From: Sphingobium sufflavum | Lineage (GTDB): Bacteria > Pseudomonadota > Alphaproteobacteria > Sphingomonadales > Sphingomonadaceae | Assembly: GCF_021403115.1 (NCBI RefSeq) | Contig: NZ_JAJSSH010000013.1 | Span: 1 to 64,000, forward strand | Length of the DNA: 64,000 bases | Direction of reading: 5' to 3' | In this document: positions 8,017-17,328 of the stretch, piece by piece | Layout of the letters: every line of letters begins with the position of its first letter | Numbering within the stretch: position 1 is the first letter of the stretch | Notes under the pieces: generated by a model | The model's database searches: none | Told to the model about the DNA's origin: nothing | Seen by the model: only the letters and a program-made list of their open reading frames with translations | Translations under genes and position numbers: made by a program

Positions 8017-9035
8017 CAGCCGCCGGTCACATTCATATGGCGCGTGGTGGCGGGGGGCAGGCCGCGCCCGATGGCGAAGTCATGGCGCAGCGGCTTTGCG
8101 CCCAGCGCCTCGTCCAGCCGCGAATCGACGGCATCGGCGCCGCCCGCGCGAAAGGCGGTCATCAGGTCGACATGATCCTCATGCCCCAGGCACATATAGA
8201 TGCGGCCCTGGCAGGTCAGGCGCATGCGGTTGCAGCCGCTACAGAAATTCTCCGACATGGGCGTGATGAGGCCGAGCCGCACCCGCATCCCCTCCACCGC
8301 GAAATAGCGGGCGGGGCCGCCGGTCCGATGGTCGATGGGCAACAGGGCATATTCGGCGCGGACCGGGGCCAGCGCCTCGTGCAGGGGGATGTACTGGTCC
8401 TGCCGGTCATCGGAAATGGCGCCCAGCGGCATCGTCTCGATCAGGGTCAGGTCATGGCCCTGCGCGTCGCACCAGCGCAGCATGTCCAGCACCTCGCCAT
8501 CGTTCACGCCGCGCATGGCGACCATGTTGATCTTGATCGCAATCCCTTCCGCGCAGGCGGCGGCGATGCCCTCCAGCACATCGGCCAGCCGGTCGCGGCG
8601 GGTGATGCGGGCAAAGACGTCGGGCCTCAGGCTGTCGAGGCTGACATTGATGCGTCGCATCCCCGCGTCATGCAGGTCGGCGGCATGGCGGGCGAGCTGC
8701 GTGCCATTGGTGGTCAGGGTCAGCTCGTCCAGACCGCCCCCTATATGCCGCCCGATCCGCCGCGCCAGTTCCGAAAAATCGCGCCTGACCAGCGGCTCGC
8801 CGCCCGACAGGCGAATTCGCCGCACCCCGCGCGCGATGAAGCGGTCCGCGATCACGCCAATTTCTTCGAGCGTCAGTATCTGGTTCTTGGGTAGGAACAC
8901 CATGTCCTCCGCCATGCAATAGCGGCAGCGCAGGTCGCAGCGGTCCGTCACCGAAATGCGCAGATAGTCGATCCGGCGACCATAGCGGTCGATCATGCCG
9001 GTCGTCGATCCGATGGGGGCGTTAAGGTCAACCAT
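8016..9035 (-). CDS. moaA: GTP 3',8-cyclase (molybdenum cofactor biosynthesis protein A)
   Basis: A 339-residue radical SAM enzyme that with MoaC turns GTP into cyclic pyranopterin monophosphate, the first step of molybdenum cofactor synthesis. The N-terminal radical SAM cluster is CDLRCRYC (CxxxCxxC) and the C-terminal substrate-binding second cluster is CSGCNRMRLTCQGRIYMC. The end GAKPLRHDFAIG differs somewhat from the usual GG tail of MoaA. ATG 9035 gives the standard N-terminus (MVDLNAPI...DRYGRRIDYLRISVTDRCD); the open frame extends to 9080 but those residues are not conserved. No other moa genes are nearby. It overlaps nadK. Confidence 0.93.
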   Translation of the reverse strand: MVDLNAPIGSTTGMIDRYGRRIDYLRISVTDRCDLRCRYCMAEDMVFLPKNQILTLEEIGVIADRFIARGVRRIRLSGGEPLVRRDFSELARRIGRHIGGGLDELTLTTNGTQLARHAADLHDAGMRRINVSLDSLRPDVFARITRRDRLADVLEGIAAACAEGIAIKINMVAMRGVNDGEVLDMLRWCDAQGHDLTLIETMPLGAISDDRQDQYIPLHEALAPVRAEYALLPIDHRTGGPARYFAVEGMRVRLGLITPMSENFCSGCNRMRLTCQGRIYMCLGHEDHVDLMTAFRAGGADAVDSRLDEALGAKPLRHDFAIGRGLPPATTRHMNVTGG

Positions 9036-9268
9036 TATCGCACATGTAACCTGTTTGCTGCCACGATGGCATCGGGCCATTCCCTCTGGCGGCGTATGGG
9101 ACTATCGAGCGGGACACATGCATGCACCAGCCGGTTTTACAGGTCTTTTCACATCCTGACGAAATCGTCTAGTCCAGTCGGCGGGGCAACAGCATCATAA
9201 GCATATAAGGGGTCGCAGTCCTGTCGGATCAAGTCGAGGGTGCAGAAACGGGGCTGGAGCAGGGTGGG

Positions 9269-11323
9269 GTGCTGGATGCGCCACCGGTTTTCATCCTGTC
9301 GCCGGAGCATCGGGAGCCGCTGTCGGTGCTGGCGGTGCAGGCGGGGTGGAAGCCCGTGGCCGCGCGCCGCCGGGAGCGGGCGGAAAGCCGCTATCTGGGC
9401 AGCCTGGCCCGCACCGCGCTGGTCGACCTGCGTGGCGTGGAGGAGGCGCAGGCGCTGGACTATGTCGGGTCGCTGGCGGAGGCGGTGGAGGCATCGGGCG
9501 GCGCGATCCTGCTGATCGTGGACGACGCGCTGGAGCCAGCCCTGCTGCGCCTGATCGCGGCGGGGGGTACGCATTTCCTGACCGGGGAGGTGACGGGCGC
9601 ACGGCTGCGCGCGGCGCTCGCCTCCGCTGACAAGCTGGCGGAACGGCTGGTCGGCAATCTGTCCGCCGTGCGCAACCGTCATGCGGTGCAGCGCAGCGAC
9701 GCATTATTCTGGCGCTGGCGCAGCGCGGAGCGGATATTGTCGGTCAGCCCGGCACTGGCCGCGATGTTGCAGGGGATGGCCCCCGGCGTCGATCATGCCC
9801 GCGCGGGCGTGGCCGATCTCGTCCGTGTGCTCGACCGATCCGACCGGGCGGGGGCGATCGCGGCGATCCGCCATGCGGTGGATGACCTGATGCCCGCCGC
9901 CTTTGCCCATAGCGTGCCGGGCAAGCGTGACCGGCGGTTGGTGCAGCATCTTTATCCCGATCCCGCCGGGTTCAGCGGGGAGGTGGAGGAACTGGACACC
10001 CGCCGCCGCGCCGACAATCGCGACCGTGACTTCATGACCGGCCTCGCCAGCCGGCAGGGCGCATTGGGCTGGATCGGCGGCGCGCTGGGCGCGGGCGATC
10101 AGGTCATCATCCTGCTGATCGGGCTGGCCGGGCTGGACCGGGTCAACACTGGCTATGGCCGCATGGTCGGCGACGCGATGCTCAGCCGCGTCGCGGTGCG
10201 CCTGTCGCGCATGGCGGCGGCGGTGGGCGGCGACAATCCGCTGGTCGCGCGAATCGCGGGGGCGGAGTTCATCATCGGTATGCGCGCGCCCGCCGCTCTG
10301 GGTGAAAAGGCGCTGGTGGATCGCGCCGCCCTCATCGCGCCGCAGTTGCTGGGCGACATCGACCGCCCGTTCAACGCCGGCGACCATCTCATCCGCCTGA
10401 CCGCGCGCGGCGGCATCGCCGTGTCGGTCGAACAGGACAGCGCAGAGGCGATCCTGCGCCGCGCCAGTTCCGCGCTGGCCGACGCCCGCCGCACCGGTGC
10501 GAATGGCGGCGTGCGCGTGCGCGTGGCGGAGGGGGGCAGCATCGCCCTGCACCATGACCGCATCGACAGCGACCTGCGCCTCGCCCTCGACCGGGGCGAG
10601 ATCCAGATATTGTTCCAGCCCCAATATGCCATGGCCGACGACCGCATCACGGGGGTGGAGGCGCTGGCGCGCTGGCGGCACCCGGTCCATGGGGAGATTG
10701 GCGCGGGCGCGCTGTTCGCCATTGCCGAACGGTCCGATTTCCTGGTGCCATTGTCCGACCATATCCACGCCCGCGCGCTGGAGGCCGCGGCATCCTGGCC
10801 CGACAGCCTCGCCCATCTGCGCGTCGCGATCAACGTCACGGCGGCGGACATTGCGCAACCAGAGTTCGTCGATCATTTCCTCGATCAGGTCAGCCATGCC
10901 GGGATCGACCGGGAACGGGTCACGCTGGAGATTACCGAGAGCGGCCTGATCGAGAATCTGGGCGCGGCCGCCATGCTGCTCACCCGGTTGCGCTCGGCGG
11001 GCTTCCTCGTCGCGATCGACGATTTCGGGACGGGCTATTCCAGCCTCGCCTATCTCAAATCCCTGCCGCTCGATTATCTCAAGATCGACAGCACCATCGC
11101 GCAGGATATTGTGGGGTCGCACCGCGACCGCATCATCGTGCGCGCGATCATCGACATGGCGCGTTCACTGGACCTGCATGTCATCGCGGAAGGGGTGGAG
11201 ACGGAACAGCAACTGGCGCTCCTCGCCCGTGCCGGATGCGATGTCTATCAGGGTTTCCTGCGCTCCCGCCCGCTGGAGAGCGCCGCCCTGATCGCGCTGG
11301 TCGAGGACAGCGTGCCCCGCTGA
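9269..11323 (+). CDS. GGDEF/EAL protein, probable c-di-GMP phosphodiesterase
   Basis: A 684-residue signalling protein. The first 230 residues form an unassigned, non-membrane sensory region. A GGDEF-like domain follows (about 240-400) whose signature is degenerate (IAGAEF in place of GGDEF), so it should not make c-di-GMP and may act as a regulatory GTP-binding domain. The C-terminal EAL domain (about 430-680) keeps VEALARW, a catalytic Asn in INVTA, ITES, DDFGTGYSS, YLKID and the EGVE motif, so hydrolysis of c-di-GMP is likely. The start is uncertain: GTG 9269 is the first good candidate, but a rarer codon about 14 codons upstream is possible. A PilZ protein, a possible reader of the same signal, lies 8 kb away. 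Confidence 0.85.
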   Translation: MLDAPPVFILSPEHREPLSVLAVQAGWKPVAARRRERAESRYLGSLARTALVDLRGVEEAQALDYVGSLAEAVEASGGAILLIVDDALEPALLRLIAAGGTHFLTGEVTGARLRAALASADKLAERLVGNLSAVRNRHAVQRSDALFWRWRSAERILSVSPALAAMLQGMAPGVDHARAGVADLVRVLDRSDRAGAIAAIRHAVDDLMPAAFAHSVPGKRDRRLVQHLYPDPAGFSGEVEELDTRRRADNRDRDFMTGLASRQGALGWIGGALGAGDQVIILLIGLAGLDRVNTGYGRMVGDAMLSRVAVRLSRMAAAVGGDNPLVARIAGAEFIIGMRAPAALGEKALVDRAALIAPQLLGDIDRPFNAGDHLIRLTARGGIAVSVEQDSAEAILRRASSALADARRTGANGGVRVRVAEGGSIALHHDRIDSDLRLALDRGEIQILFQPQYAMADDRITGVEALARWRHPVHGEIGAGALFAIAERSDFLVPLSDHIHARALEAAASWPDSLAHLRVAINVTAADIAQPEFVDHFLDQVSHAGIDRERVTLEITESGLIENLGAAAMLLTRLRSAGFLVAIDDFGTGYSSLAYLKSLPLDYLKIDSTIAQDIVGSHRDRIIVRAIIDMARSLDLHVIAEGVETEQQLALLARAGCDVYQGFLRSRPLESAALIALVEDSVPR

Positions 11324-11449
11324 AAATGCCGCCATGATACGCGATGGGGTTGCGCGCGCGCCTCGGCTCAGCTATCTTTGCATAGGATTGCAAAAGACGG
11401 AAAGGCCGCACGGCCCCGTCGACGCGGAAATGCAGGAGAGGCAAGGGTC

Positions 11450-12316
11450 ATGACCACGCATATCGAGATTGAACCGATTAACGAGCGCATCGGCGCCTAT
11501 GTGCGGGTCGCGGCTGGCGATGTGCTGAACGAGGGCGTGCCGGAGCAGATCATGGACGCGCTCAACAAATATAATGTGCTGGTCTTCCCGCAGGTCAACA
11601 TGACGGACGTGCAGTTCGTCGGCCTGTCCGACTATTATGGCGAGAAGCACGACCTTGCGCTGACGCAGGACGGGTCGGAGGTGAGCAAGCTCGGCATCTA
11701 CCGGATCGAGAAAAACGACAAGGACAAGAACCAGCTCGACTATATCCGGGGCAACGACCTGTGGCACATGGACGGCACCATCTATAATGTGCCGGGCAAG
11801 TCCACCATGCTGAAGTGCGAAAGCCCCGCCAATACGGGTGGCGAGACGGACTTCGCGAGCCTGTTCGCCGCCTATGAGGCGCTGCCGGAAGCGCGCAAGC
11901 GGGAGATCGACAAGCTGCGCGTCATCCACTGCTTCGAGCCGGTCGGCCTCAAGTTGTACGACGCCCCGACGCCGGAGGATTTCGCCCGCTGGAACGCGGC
12001 CTTCCCGGAGACGGAACAGCCGTTGGTCTGGCACCAGAAGGACGGCCGGACGTCCCTGCTGATCGGCGGCACCGCCTATTATATCAAGGGCCTGCCCAAG
12101 GAAGAGGGCATCAAGCTGTTGGCGGAGTTGGAGGAGTGGGCGACGCAGCCCGAATTCACCTATCGCCACAGCTGGACGAAGGGCGACATGGTGATGTTCA
12201 ACAACCCCGGCCTGCTGCACCGCTCGCTGCCTTATGCGGCGGACTCCGGCCGGATCATGCACCGCACGACGATCAAGGGCATGGAAGAGATTGAAGCGCC
12301 CAAGGTCGCGGCCTGA
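11450..12316 (+). CDS. TfdA/TauD-family Fe(II)/2-oxoglutarate dioxygenase
   Basis: A 288-residue mononuclear iron enzyme. The metal ligands are His and Asp in LWHMDGT and the distal His in NPGLLHRSLPY; the 2-oxoglutarate Arg is in SGRIMHRTTI. The C-terminal block (LLAELEEWATQPEFTYRHSW, then GDMVMFNN) is close in pattern to TfdA, the 2,4-dichlorophenoxyacetate dioxygenase, rather than TauD, so an ether or aryloxyacid-like substrate is plausible but not shown. ATG 11450 follows GGAGAGGCAAGGGTC. A MarR regulator starts 108 bases downstream behind palindromes, which suggests control by an aromatic ligand. Confidence 0.85.
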   Translation: MTTHIEIEPINERIGAYVRVAAGDVLNEGVPEQIMDALNKYNVLVFPQVNMTDVQFVGLSDYYGEKHDLALTQDGSEVSKLGIYRIEKNDKDKNQLDYIRGNDLWHMDGTIYNVPGKSTMLKCESPANTGGETDFASLFAAYEALPEARKREIDKLRVIHCFEPVGLKLYDAPTPEDFARWNAAFPETEQPLVWHQKDGRTSLLIGGTAYYIKGLPKEEGIKLLAELEEWATQPEFTYRHSWTKGDMVMFNNPGLLHRSLPYAADSGRIMHRTTIKGMEEIEAPKVAA

Positions 12317-12365
12317 CGCGAGACGAGGAGGGGGGCGCGCGCTCCCCTCTTTTTTCGCGTTATTA

Positions 12366-12420
12366 TTGACTAGGAAACCATATCGAACTACCGGTGTCGA
12401 TAAATTAGTTTCCTAGGAAA
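12366..12420 (+). promoter_or_regulatory. Probable MarR operator and promoter region
   Basis: TTTCCTAGGAAA (12409-12420) is a perfect 12-base palindrome ending 4 bases before the marR start. A second half-site, TAGGAAAC at 12371-12378, is the inverted copy of GTTTCCTA at 12408-12415. A TTGACT at 12366 could be a -35 box, with no good -10 in register. Position and symmetry fit autoregulation by the downstream MarR protein. Confidence 0.6.
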
Positions 12421-12424
12421 TTTC

Positions 12425-12877
12425 ATGGCCGATCTTCCGCAATTGAACGATCATCTGGGCTATCGGCTGCGACAGGTTTCGAACCATGTATCACACCGCT
12501 TTGCCCAGAAAATGGCGGACAGCGGCGTGACCGTGGCGGAGTGGGTGACGCTGCGCCTGCTCCATGGCGCTGCGCCGATCACGTCGGGCGCACTGGCCCT
12601 GCGCATGGGCATGACGCGCGGCGCGATTACGAAACTGGTGGATCGCCTGCACGTCAAGCAACTGGTCGATCGGGCCGCCGACGCAGAGGATGCGCGCATC
12701 CGCATCCTCTCGCTGACCGCGCAGGGCCGGGCGCTGCTCCCCCGCCTCGCCGCCCTGGCGGAGGAGAATGAGGCGGAGTGCTTCGGCCATCTGTGGGAGG
12801 AGGAGCGCGCCCTGTTCGCCATGCTGCTGGACCGGATGGTCGACCGGCTGGACCTCAGCGACATCGCGGTCGAATAG
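12425..12877 (+). CDS. MarR-family transcriptional regulator
   Basis: A 150-residue winged-helix repressor: dimerising N-terminal helix (LGYRLRQVSNHVSHRFAQKM), HTH (SGALALRMGMTRGAITKLVDRL), the wing with the conserved DxR (DAEDARIRILSLTAQGRAL) and C-terminal dimerisation helices. MarR proteins usually bind phenolic or aromatic ligands. It sits directly behind the TfdA-like gene and its start is covered by a TTTCCTAGGAAA palindrome, so it probably represses its own operon and perhaps the dioxygenase. The next gene begins 13 bases after its stop, with a strong RBS, and is probably cotranscribed. Confidence 0.88.
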   Translation: MADLPQLNDHLGYRLRQVSNHVSHRFAQKMADSGVTVAEWVTLRLLHGAAPITSGALALRMGMTRGAITKLVDRLHVKQLVDRAADAEDARIRILSLTAQGRALLPRLAALAEENEAECFGHLWEEERALFAMLLDRMVDRLDLSDIAVE

Positions 12878-12890
12878 GCAGGAGGACCAT

Positions 12891-13292
12891 ATGCAGCCGC
12901 TACAGGAACAATGCGCCCGTGACACGCTGGCGGGGGCGGAGGATGGCAGCCTGAATTTTCCCGCCATCGTCGCCAGGCTGATGGCGGCGGGGTTCGAATC
13001 CTATGCGGTGGACTATCGCCGCTCCGTGGCCATCTACTATCTGCCGGATGGCGGCAGTATCGTTGTGCCGATGGCGTATGGCGGCCCGGCCGTCGCGCCG
13101 CTGTTCGACACGGCAGCGGTGCAGGCCGCGATCCGCGACGCGCAGCAGGAAGCGCCGGGCTACAGCTATGCGGGCTTCTGCATCAGGGTGATGGCCGCAG
13201 GCTGCACCGGCTATTTCGTCTCCTTCACCGGCCGCCGCGTCGTCTACATGGGCCGGACGGGCGACCTGCATGTCGAGCATTTTCCCGCCTGA
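12891..13292 (+). CDS. DUF1398-family protein
   Basis: A 133-residue protein resembling DUF1398 (a small family without known function): an N-terminal ALAGAEDGSLNFPAIVARL-like helix, GFESYAVDYRRSVAIYYLPDG, and C-terminal GYFVSFTGRRVVYMGRTGDLHVEHFP. No signal peptide or membrane segment is seen. ATG 12891 has GGAGG 5 bases upstream. It follows marR by 13 bases on the same strand and is probably in the same transcript, ending 25 bases before the convergent mfd gene. DUF1398 members can bind small molecules, but nothing here tells which. Confidence 0.7.
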   Translation: MQPLQEQCARDTLAGAEDGSLNFPAIVARLMAAGFESYAVDYRRSVAIYYLPDGGSIVVPMAYGGPAVAPLFDTAAVQAAIRDAQQEAPGYSYAGFCIRVMAAGCTGYFVSFTGRRVVYMGRTGDLHVEHFPA

Positions 13293-13317
13293 TCCGCCAG
13301 CTACCCCGCCGCCCCAG

Positions 13318-16300
13318 TTACCCCGCCGCTTTCGCCAGCCCGCGCGACAGCTTCAACGCCCCGTTCAGCCGCGCCTGCCCATCCTTCCACACCCGCTGGA
13401 TCACCAGCTTGCTGTCGGGACGCAGCTTCGCCAGCCCGTCCAGCTTCTGCACATAGCTCAGCAGGCCCGGCAGGCTGGGCGGGGCGTCGCCGCGGAAGCT
13501 GATGAGCGCGCCCTTCTGCCCTACGTCCAGTTTCGCGACCCCGGCGGTCACGCAATTCTTCTTCACCTCGATCAGGGTCAGCAGGTTCTGCGTCGCCTCC
13601 GGCAGCGGGCCGAAACGGTCGATCAGTTCCGCGGCGAAGCCCTCCAGATCGCCCTTGTCCTCCAGGTCGTTGATCCGGCGATACAGGCTCATCCGCAGGT
13701 CGAGGTCGGGGACATACTCCTCCGGGATCAGGATCGGCGCCTCGACATTGATCTGCGGCGAGAAGGTGCCGCTCGATTCCTCGCTCTTGCCGGTCCGCGC
13801 CTCCAGGATCGCCTCCTCCAGCATGGACTGATAGAGTTCGAAGCCCACCTCCTTGATATGCCCCGACTGCTCGTCGCCGACGAGGTTGCCCGCCCCGCGA
13901 ATGTCGAGGTCGTGGCTGGCCAGCTGGAAGCCCGCGCCAAGCGTGTCGAGGTTGGAGAGGACTTGCAGCCTTTTCTCCGCGCCCTCGGTCACCACGCGGT
14001 CCGCCGCCGTGGTCATATAGGCATAGGCGCGCGTCTTCGACCGGCCCACCCGCCCGCGCAACTGATAGAGCTGGGCGAGGCCGAAGCGGTCGGCGCGGTG
14101 GATAATCATCGTGTTGGCGCTGGGGATGTCGAGGCCGCTCTCCACAATGGTCGTGGACAGCAGCACATCATATTTGCGGTCGTAGAAGGCGCTCATCCGC
14201 TCCTCCACCTCGCTGGCGCTCATCTGGCCATGGGCGGTGATCGGCCGGATTTCGGGCACCACGACGCGCAGATATTCCTCGATATCGGCCAGGTCGGAGA
14301 CGCGCGGCACCACGAAATAGCTTTGCCCGCCGCGATAATGCTCGCGCAGCAACGCCTCGCGCAGCACGACGGGATCCCATGGCATGACATAGGTCCGCAC
14401 GGCGAGCCGGTCGACCGGCGGCGTCTGGATAACCGACAGTTCGCGCAGGCCCGACATCGCCATCTGCAAGGTACGCGGGATCGGCGTGGCGGTGAGGGTC
14501 AGGACATGCACGTCCGCCTTCAACTGCTTTAGCCGTTCCTTGTGGGTGACGCCGAACCGTTGCTCCTCATCCACGATGACGAGGCCCAATTTCTTGAACT
14601 CTATCCCCTTCGCGAGCAGCGCATGGGTGCCGATGACCACATCCATCGTGCCGTCGGCCAGCCCGTCCTTCGTCGCCTTCGCCTCCGCCGAGCCGACAAG
14701 GCGGGAGAGGCGGCCGATGTTGAGGGGGAAGCCTCTGAACCGCTCCTCGAAATTCAGATAATGCTGGCGGGCGAGCAGCGTGGTCGGGCAGACCAGCACC
14801 ACCTGCTGCCCCGCCATGGCCGCGACGAAGGCGGCGCGCAATGCGACCTCCGTCTTGCCGAAGCCCACGTCGCCGCAGACCAGCCGGTCCATCGGGCGGC
14901 CCGCGACCAAATCGTCCAGCACATCCTGAATCGCCCGGTCCTGATCCTCCGTCTCCTGATAGGGGAAACGGTCCACGAAGGCGGGATAGCCGCCCGTATC
15001 GGGTTCGAGGATCTTGCCGGGGCGCAGCGCCCGCTTGGCCGCCGTGGCGAGCAGTTCGCCCGCAATCTCGCGGATGCGTTCCTTCATCCGCGACTTGCGG
15101 CGCTGCCATGCCTCCCCGCCCAGCCGGTCGAGCGCCACGCCCTCCGTCCCGGACCCATAGCGCGACAGCACGTCGAGATTCTCGACCGGCACATACAGCT
15201 TGTCGCCGCCCGCATATTCCAGCGCGACGCAATCATGCGGCGCGGTGCCGACCGGGATGCTGGTCAGCCCCTCGTACCGGCCGATGCCATGGTCGGCATG
15301 GACGACGAGGTCGCCCGGCGTCAGCATCGCCAGTTCGGCCAGGAAGGCGTCGGCGCTCTTCTTGCGCTTGGCCCGGCGGACGAGCCGGTCGCCCAGCACA
15401 TCCTGTTCCGACAGCAGGGCAATGTCCCGCGAACTGAAACCATGGTCGATGGGCAGGACGATCAGCGCGACCGATCCCTTGGCGGACAGGCCCAGCGCCT
15501 CCTGCCAACTGTCGGCCATCGCGATGCGGCTGACCTTGTGATCCGCCAGCAGACCGGACAGTCGTTCGCGCGCGCCGATGGAGTAGCTGGCGATGATCCG
15601 CCTGCGGCCCAGTTGCGTCTCCTTCGACAGATGCTCGGCCAGCACGGTGTAGACATTGCCGCCCTGCGCCCGCTCCGGCGCGAAATCGCGCGGGCCGTCC
15701 ACGCCCAGATCGACCACCTTGTCGCTCTCCGGCTCATGGAAGGGCGTGGTGGCGTGAAGGGGCAGGGCCTTGGCGATGCCGCGCCATTCCGCGTCGGTCA
15801 GATAGAGGGATTCGGGCGCGAGCGGGCGGTAGGAGCCGGGCTGGGACGATGCGGCGGCGACGCGGTTGCCATGATAGTCGCTGATCGCCTCGAACCGCTG
15901 CTCGACCGTCGCCTTCACGCCGGAATCCGCGATCCACAGTTTCGCATCCTCCAGATGGTCGAACAATGTGCCCAGCCGCTCCTCGAACAAGGGCAGCCAA
16001 TGCTCCATGCCCGCCAGACGGCGGCCTTCGCTCACCGCCTGATAGAGCGGGTCGCCGGTCGCGGTCGCGCCAAACTGCTCGCGATAGCGGCCCCGGAAAC
16101 GCTTCACGCTGTCCTCGTCCAGCAGCGCCTCGGACGCGGGGAGGAGGGTGATGCCGTCCACCCCCTCGGTCGTGCGCTGGGTGCCGGGGTCGAAGCGGCG
16201 CAGCGTCTCTATCTCGTCCCCGAAAAAGTCGAGACGCAGCGGCCCCGGTTCGCCCGCCGGCCACAGGTCCACGATGCCGCCGCGCACCGCAAACTCGCCC

Positions 16301-16776
16301 GCGTCGCGTACCGTGTCGGTCCGCATATAACCGTTGGAGGCGAGCAGGCGCAGCAGCCGCTCCGTCTCGATCCGCTCGCCCGGCGCCAGTTTCGCGACAA
16401 GCTGCCGGATGCGGAAGGGGGTGAGGGCGCGCTGGGTCAGGGCGTTGGCGGTGGTCAGGACAAGCTGCGGCCCGGTCGGCTTCGCTTGCAGCGCATGCAG
16501 CCCGGCCAGCCGCTCCGACGCCGCGCGCAGGGAGGGGGAGGCGCGGTCATAGGGCAGGCAGTCCCACGCCGGGATGCGGATGATCTCCAGCTCCGGCGCG
16601 AAATAGGGGGCGGTGTCGGCGATCCCCTGCATCATCTGCTCGTCCGACGCGACGAACACGGCCCGCCCCGCCGCCCGCGCAAGGTCGGCCAGCAGCAACG
16701 GCTCGAACCCCTGCGGCACGCCGGAGAGGGTGAGGGTGGTGCGGGCGGAGACGATGCGGGTGATGGGGGTGGTCAT
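13318..16776 (-). CDS. mfd: Transcription-repair coupling factor
   Basis: A 1152-residue DNA translocase that removes RNA polymerase stalled at lesions and recruits UvrA. Domains in order: UvrB-like N-terminal part with IPAWDCLPYDRASPS (UvrA contact), a CarD-like RNA polymerase-interacting domain (PGDLVVHADHGIGRYEGL, near residue 490), two RecA-like superfamily 2 helicase domains with Walker A GDVGFGKTE (near 635), DEEQ (near 735) and LTATPIPRTLQM, and the C-terminal TRCF domain. Full length and uninterrupted. The long open frames opposite it are codon-bias shadows. Transcribed toward the marR operon. Confidence 0.97.
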   Translation of the reverse strand: MTTPITRIVSARTTLTLSGVPQGFEPLLLADLARAAGRAVFVASDEQMMQGIADTAPYFAPELEIIRIPAWDCLPYDRASPSLRAASERLAGLHALQAKPTGPQLVLTTANALTQRALTPFRIRQLVAKLAPGERIETERLLRLLASNGYMRTDTVRDAGEFAVRGGIVDLWPAGEPGPLRLDFFGDEIETLRRFDPGTQRTTEGVDGITLLPASEALLDEDSVKRFRGRYREQFGATATGDPLYQAVSEGRRLAGMEHWLPLFEERLGTLFDHLEDAKLWIADSGVKATVEQRFEAISDYHGNRVAAASSQPGSYRPLAPESLYLTDAEWRGIAKALPLHATTPFHEPESDKVVDLGVDGPRDFAPERAQGGNVYTVLAEHLSKETQLGRRRIIASYSIGARERLSGLLADHKVSRIAMADSWQEALGLSAKGSVALIVLPIDHGFSSRDIALLSEQDVLGDRLVRRAKRKKSADAFLAELAMLTPGDLVVHADHGIGRYEGLTSIPVGTAPHDCVALEYAGGDKLYVPVENLDVLSRYGSGTEGVALDRLGGEAWQRRKSRMKERIREIAGELLATAAKRALRPGKILEPDTGGYPAFVDRFPYQETEDQDRAIQDVLDDLVAGRPMDRLVCGDVGFGKTEVALRAAFVAAMAGQQVVLVCPTTLLARQHYLNFEERFRGFPLNIGRLSRLVGSAEAKATKDGLADGTMDVVIGTHALLAKGIEFKKLGLVIVDEEQRFGVTHKERLKQLKADVHVLTLTATPIPRTLQMAMSGLRELSVIQTPPVDRLAVRTYVMPWDPVVLREALLREHYRGGQSYFVVPRVSDLADIEEYLRVVVPEIRPITAHGQMSASEVEERMSAFYDRKYDVLLSTTIVESGLDIPSANTMIIHRADRFGLAQLYQLRGRVGRSKTRAYAYMTTAADRVVTEGAEKRLQVLSNLDTLGAGFQLASHDLDIRGAGNLVGDEQSGHIKEVGFELYQSMLEEAILEARTGKSEESSGTFSPQINVEAPILIPEEYVPDLDLRMSLYRRINDLEDKGDLEGFAAELIDRFGPLPEATQNLLTLIEVKKNCVTAGVAKLDVGQKGALISFRGDAPPSLPGLLSYVQKLDGLAKLRPDSKLVIQRVWKDGQARLNGALKLSRGLAKAAG

Positions 16777-16833
16777 GGGATTATGCCTTGCCTGTCATAA
16801 GTCCCGCCAGCCGGTGGGGTAGGGATAAGGGGT

Positions 16834-16954
16834 CGCGCAGAGGCGCAGAGAAAGGAAAGCCTGCGCCGAAGAATCTGGAATCAGGGTCTCGCAACGCAGG
16901 GAGGATGCGGAGAAGCGGTGGCTTTGCCACGGACACTTTCTGCGCCTCTGCGCG
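16834..16954. repeat. 16-bp inverted repeat, intergenic
   Basis: CGCGCAGAGGCGCAGA at 16834-16849 is repeated exactly in inverted form at 16939-16954, with 89 bases between. The element fills most of the gap between mfd and sdhE. It looks like a dispersed REP- or MITE-like intergenic element, but no other copy is in this window. Confidence 0.65.
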
Positions 16955-16961
16955 AACAAAA

Positions 16962-17243
16962 TCACCGCGGAATGTCGATGAAATCCAGCTTCTGGAACGC
17001 CGCCATCAACGGCCCCTGCCATTGTTCCGGCACCGGCTGCCGATCCATGGCCCATCCCATGATGTCCACATCCTCCTCGTCCAGGAACCGCTCGAACCAC
17101 AGCGCCTCCTCTTGCGTCCATGTGGCATGGTATCGGTCGAAGAAGCCGCCGATCATATAATCGGCCTCTCGCGTGCCGCGATGCCAGGCGCGGAAACGGG
17201 CGCGGCGGAGAATATGCCCTATATCGTGGGTGGCTTGGCTCAT
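16962..17243 (-). CDS. sdhE: FAD assembly factor SdhE
   Basis: A 93-residue cytosolic helper (DUF339/Sdh5 family) that promotes covalent FAD attachment to succinate dehydrogenase. The RGTREADYMIGGFF motif contains the conserved RGxxE needed for function, followed by WFERFLDEEDVDIMGWAM. ATG 17243 gives the standard length; longer frames run into the divergent recG promoter region. It is divergent from recG, a common neighbour in alphaproteobacteria. Confidence 0.92.
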   Translation of the reverse strand: MSQATHDIGHILRRARFRAWHRGTREADYMIGGFFDRYHATWTQEEALWFERFLDEEDVDIMGWAMDRQPVPEQWQGPLMAAFQKLDFIDIPR

Positions 17244-17328
17244 GGGGGCGTCCTGTCTCGTCAAACTGCAAAAGGCGCCGACAGGATTTTGCAATCCCCG
17301 ACGCATCACGTTAGGGCCACAGATAGTC

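Noticed and set aside
14542..16800. 752-codon open frame on the plus strand opposite mfd
   Set aside because: High-GC antisense shadow; mfd on the minus strand has full conserved domains, and the plus-strand product is Arg/Gln/Ala-rich without a domain.
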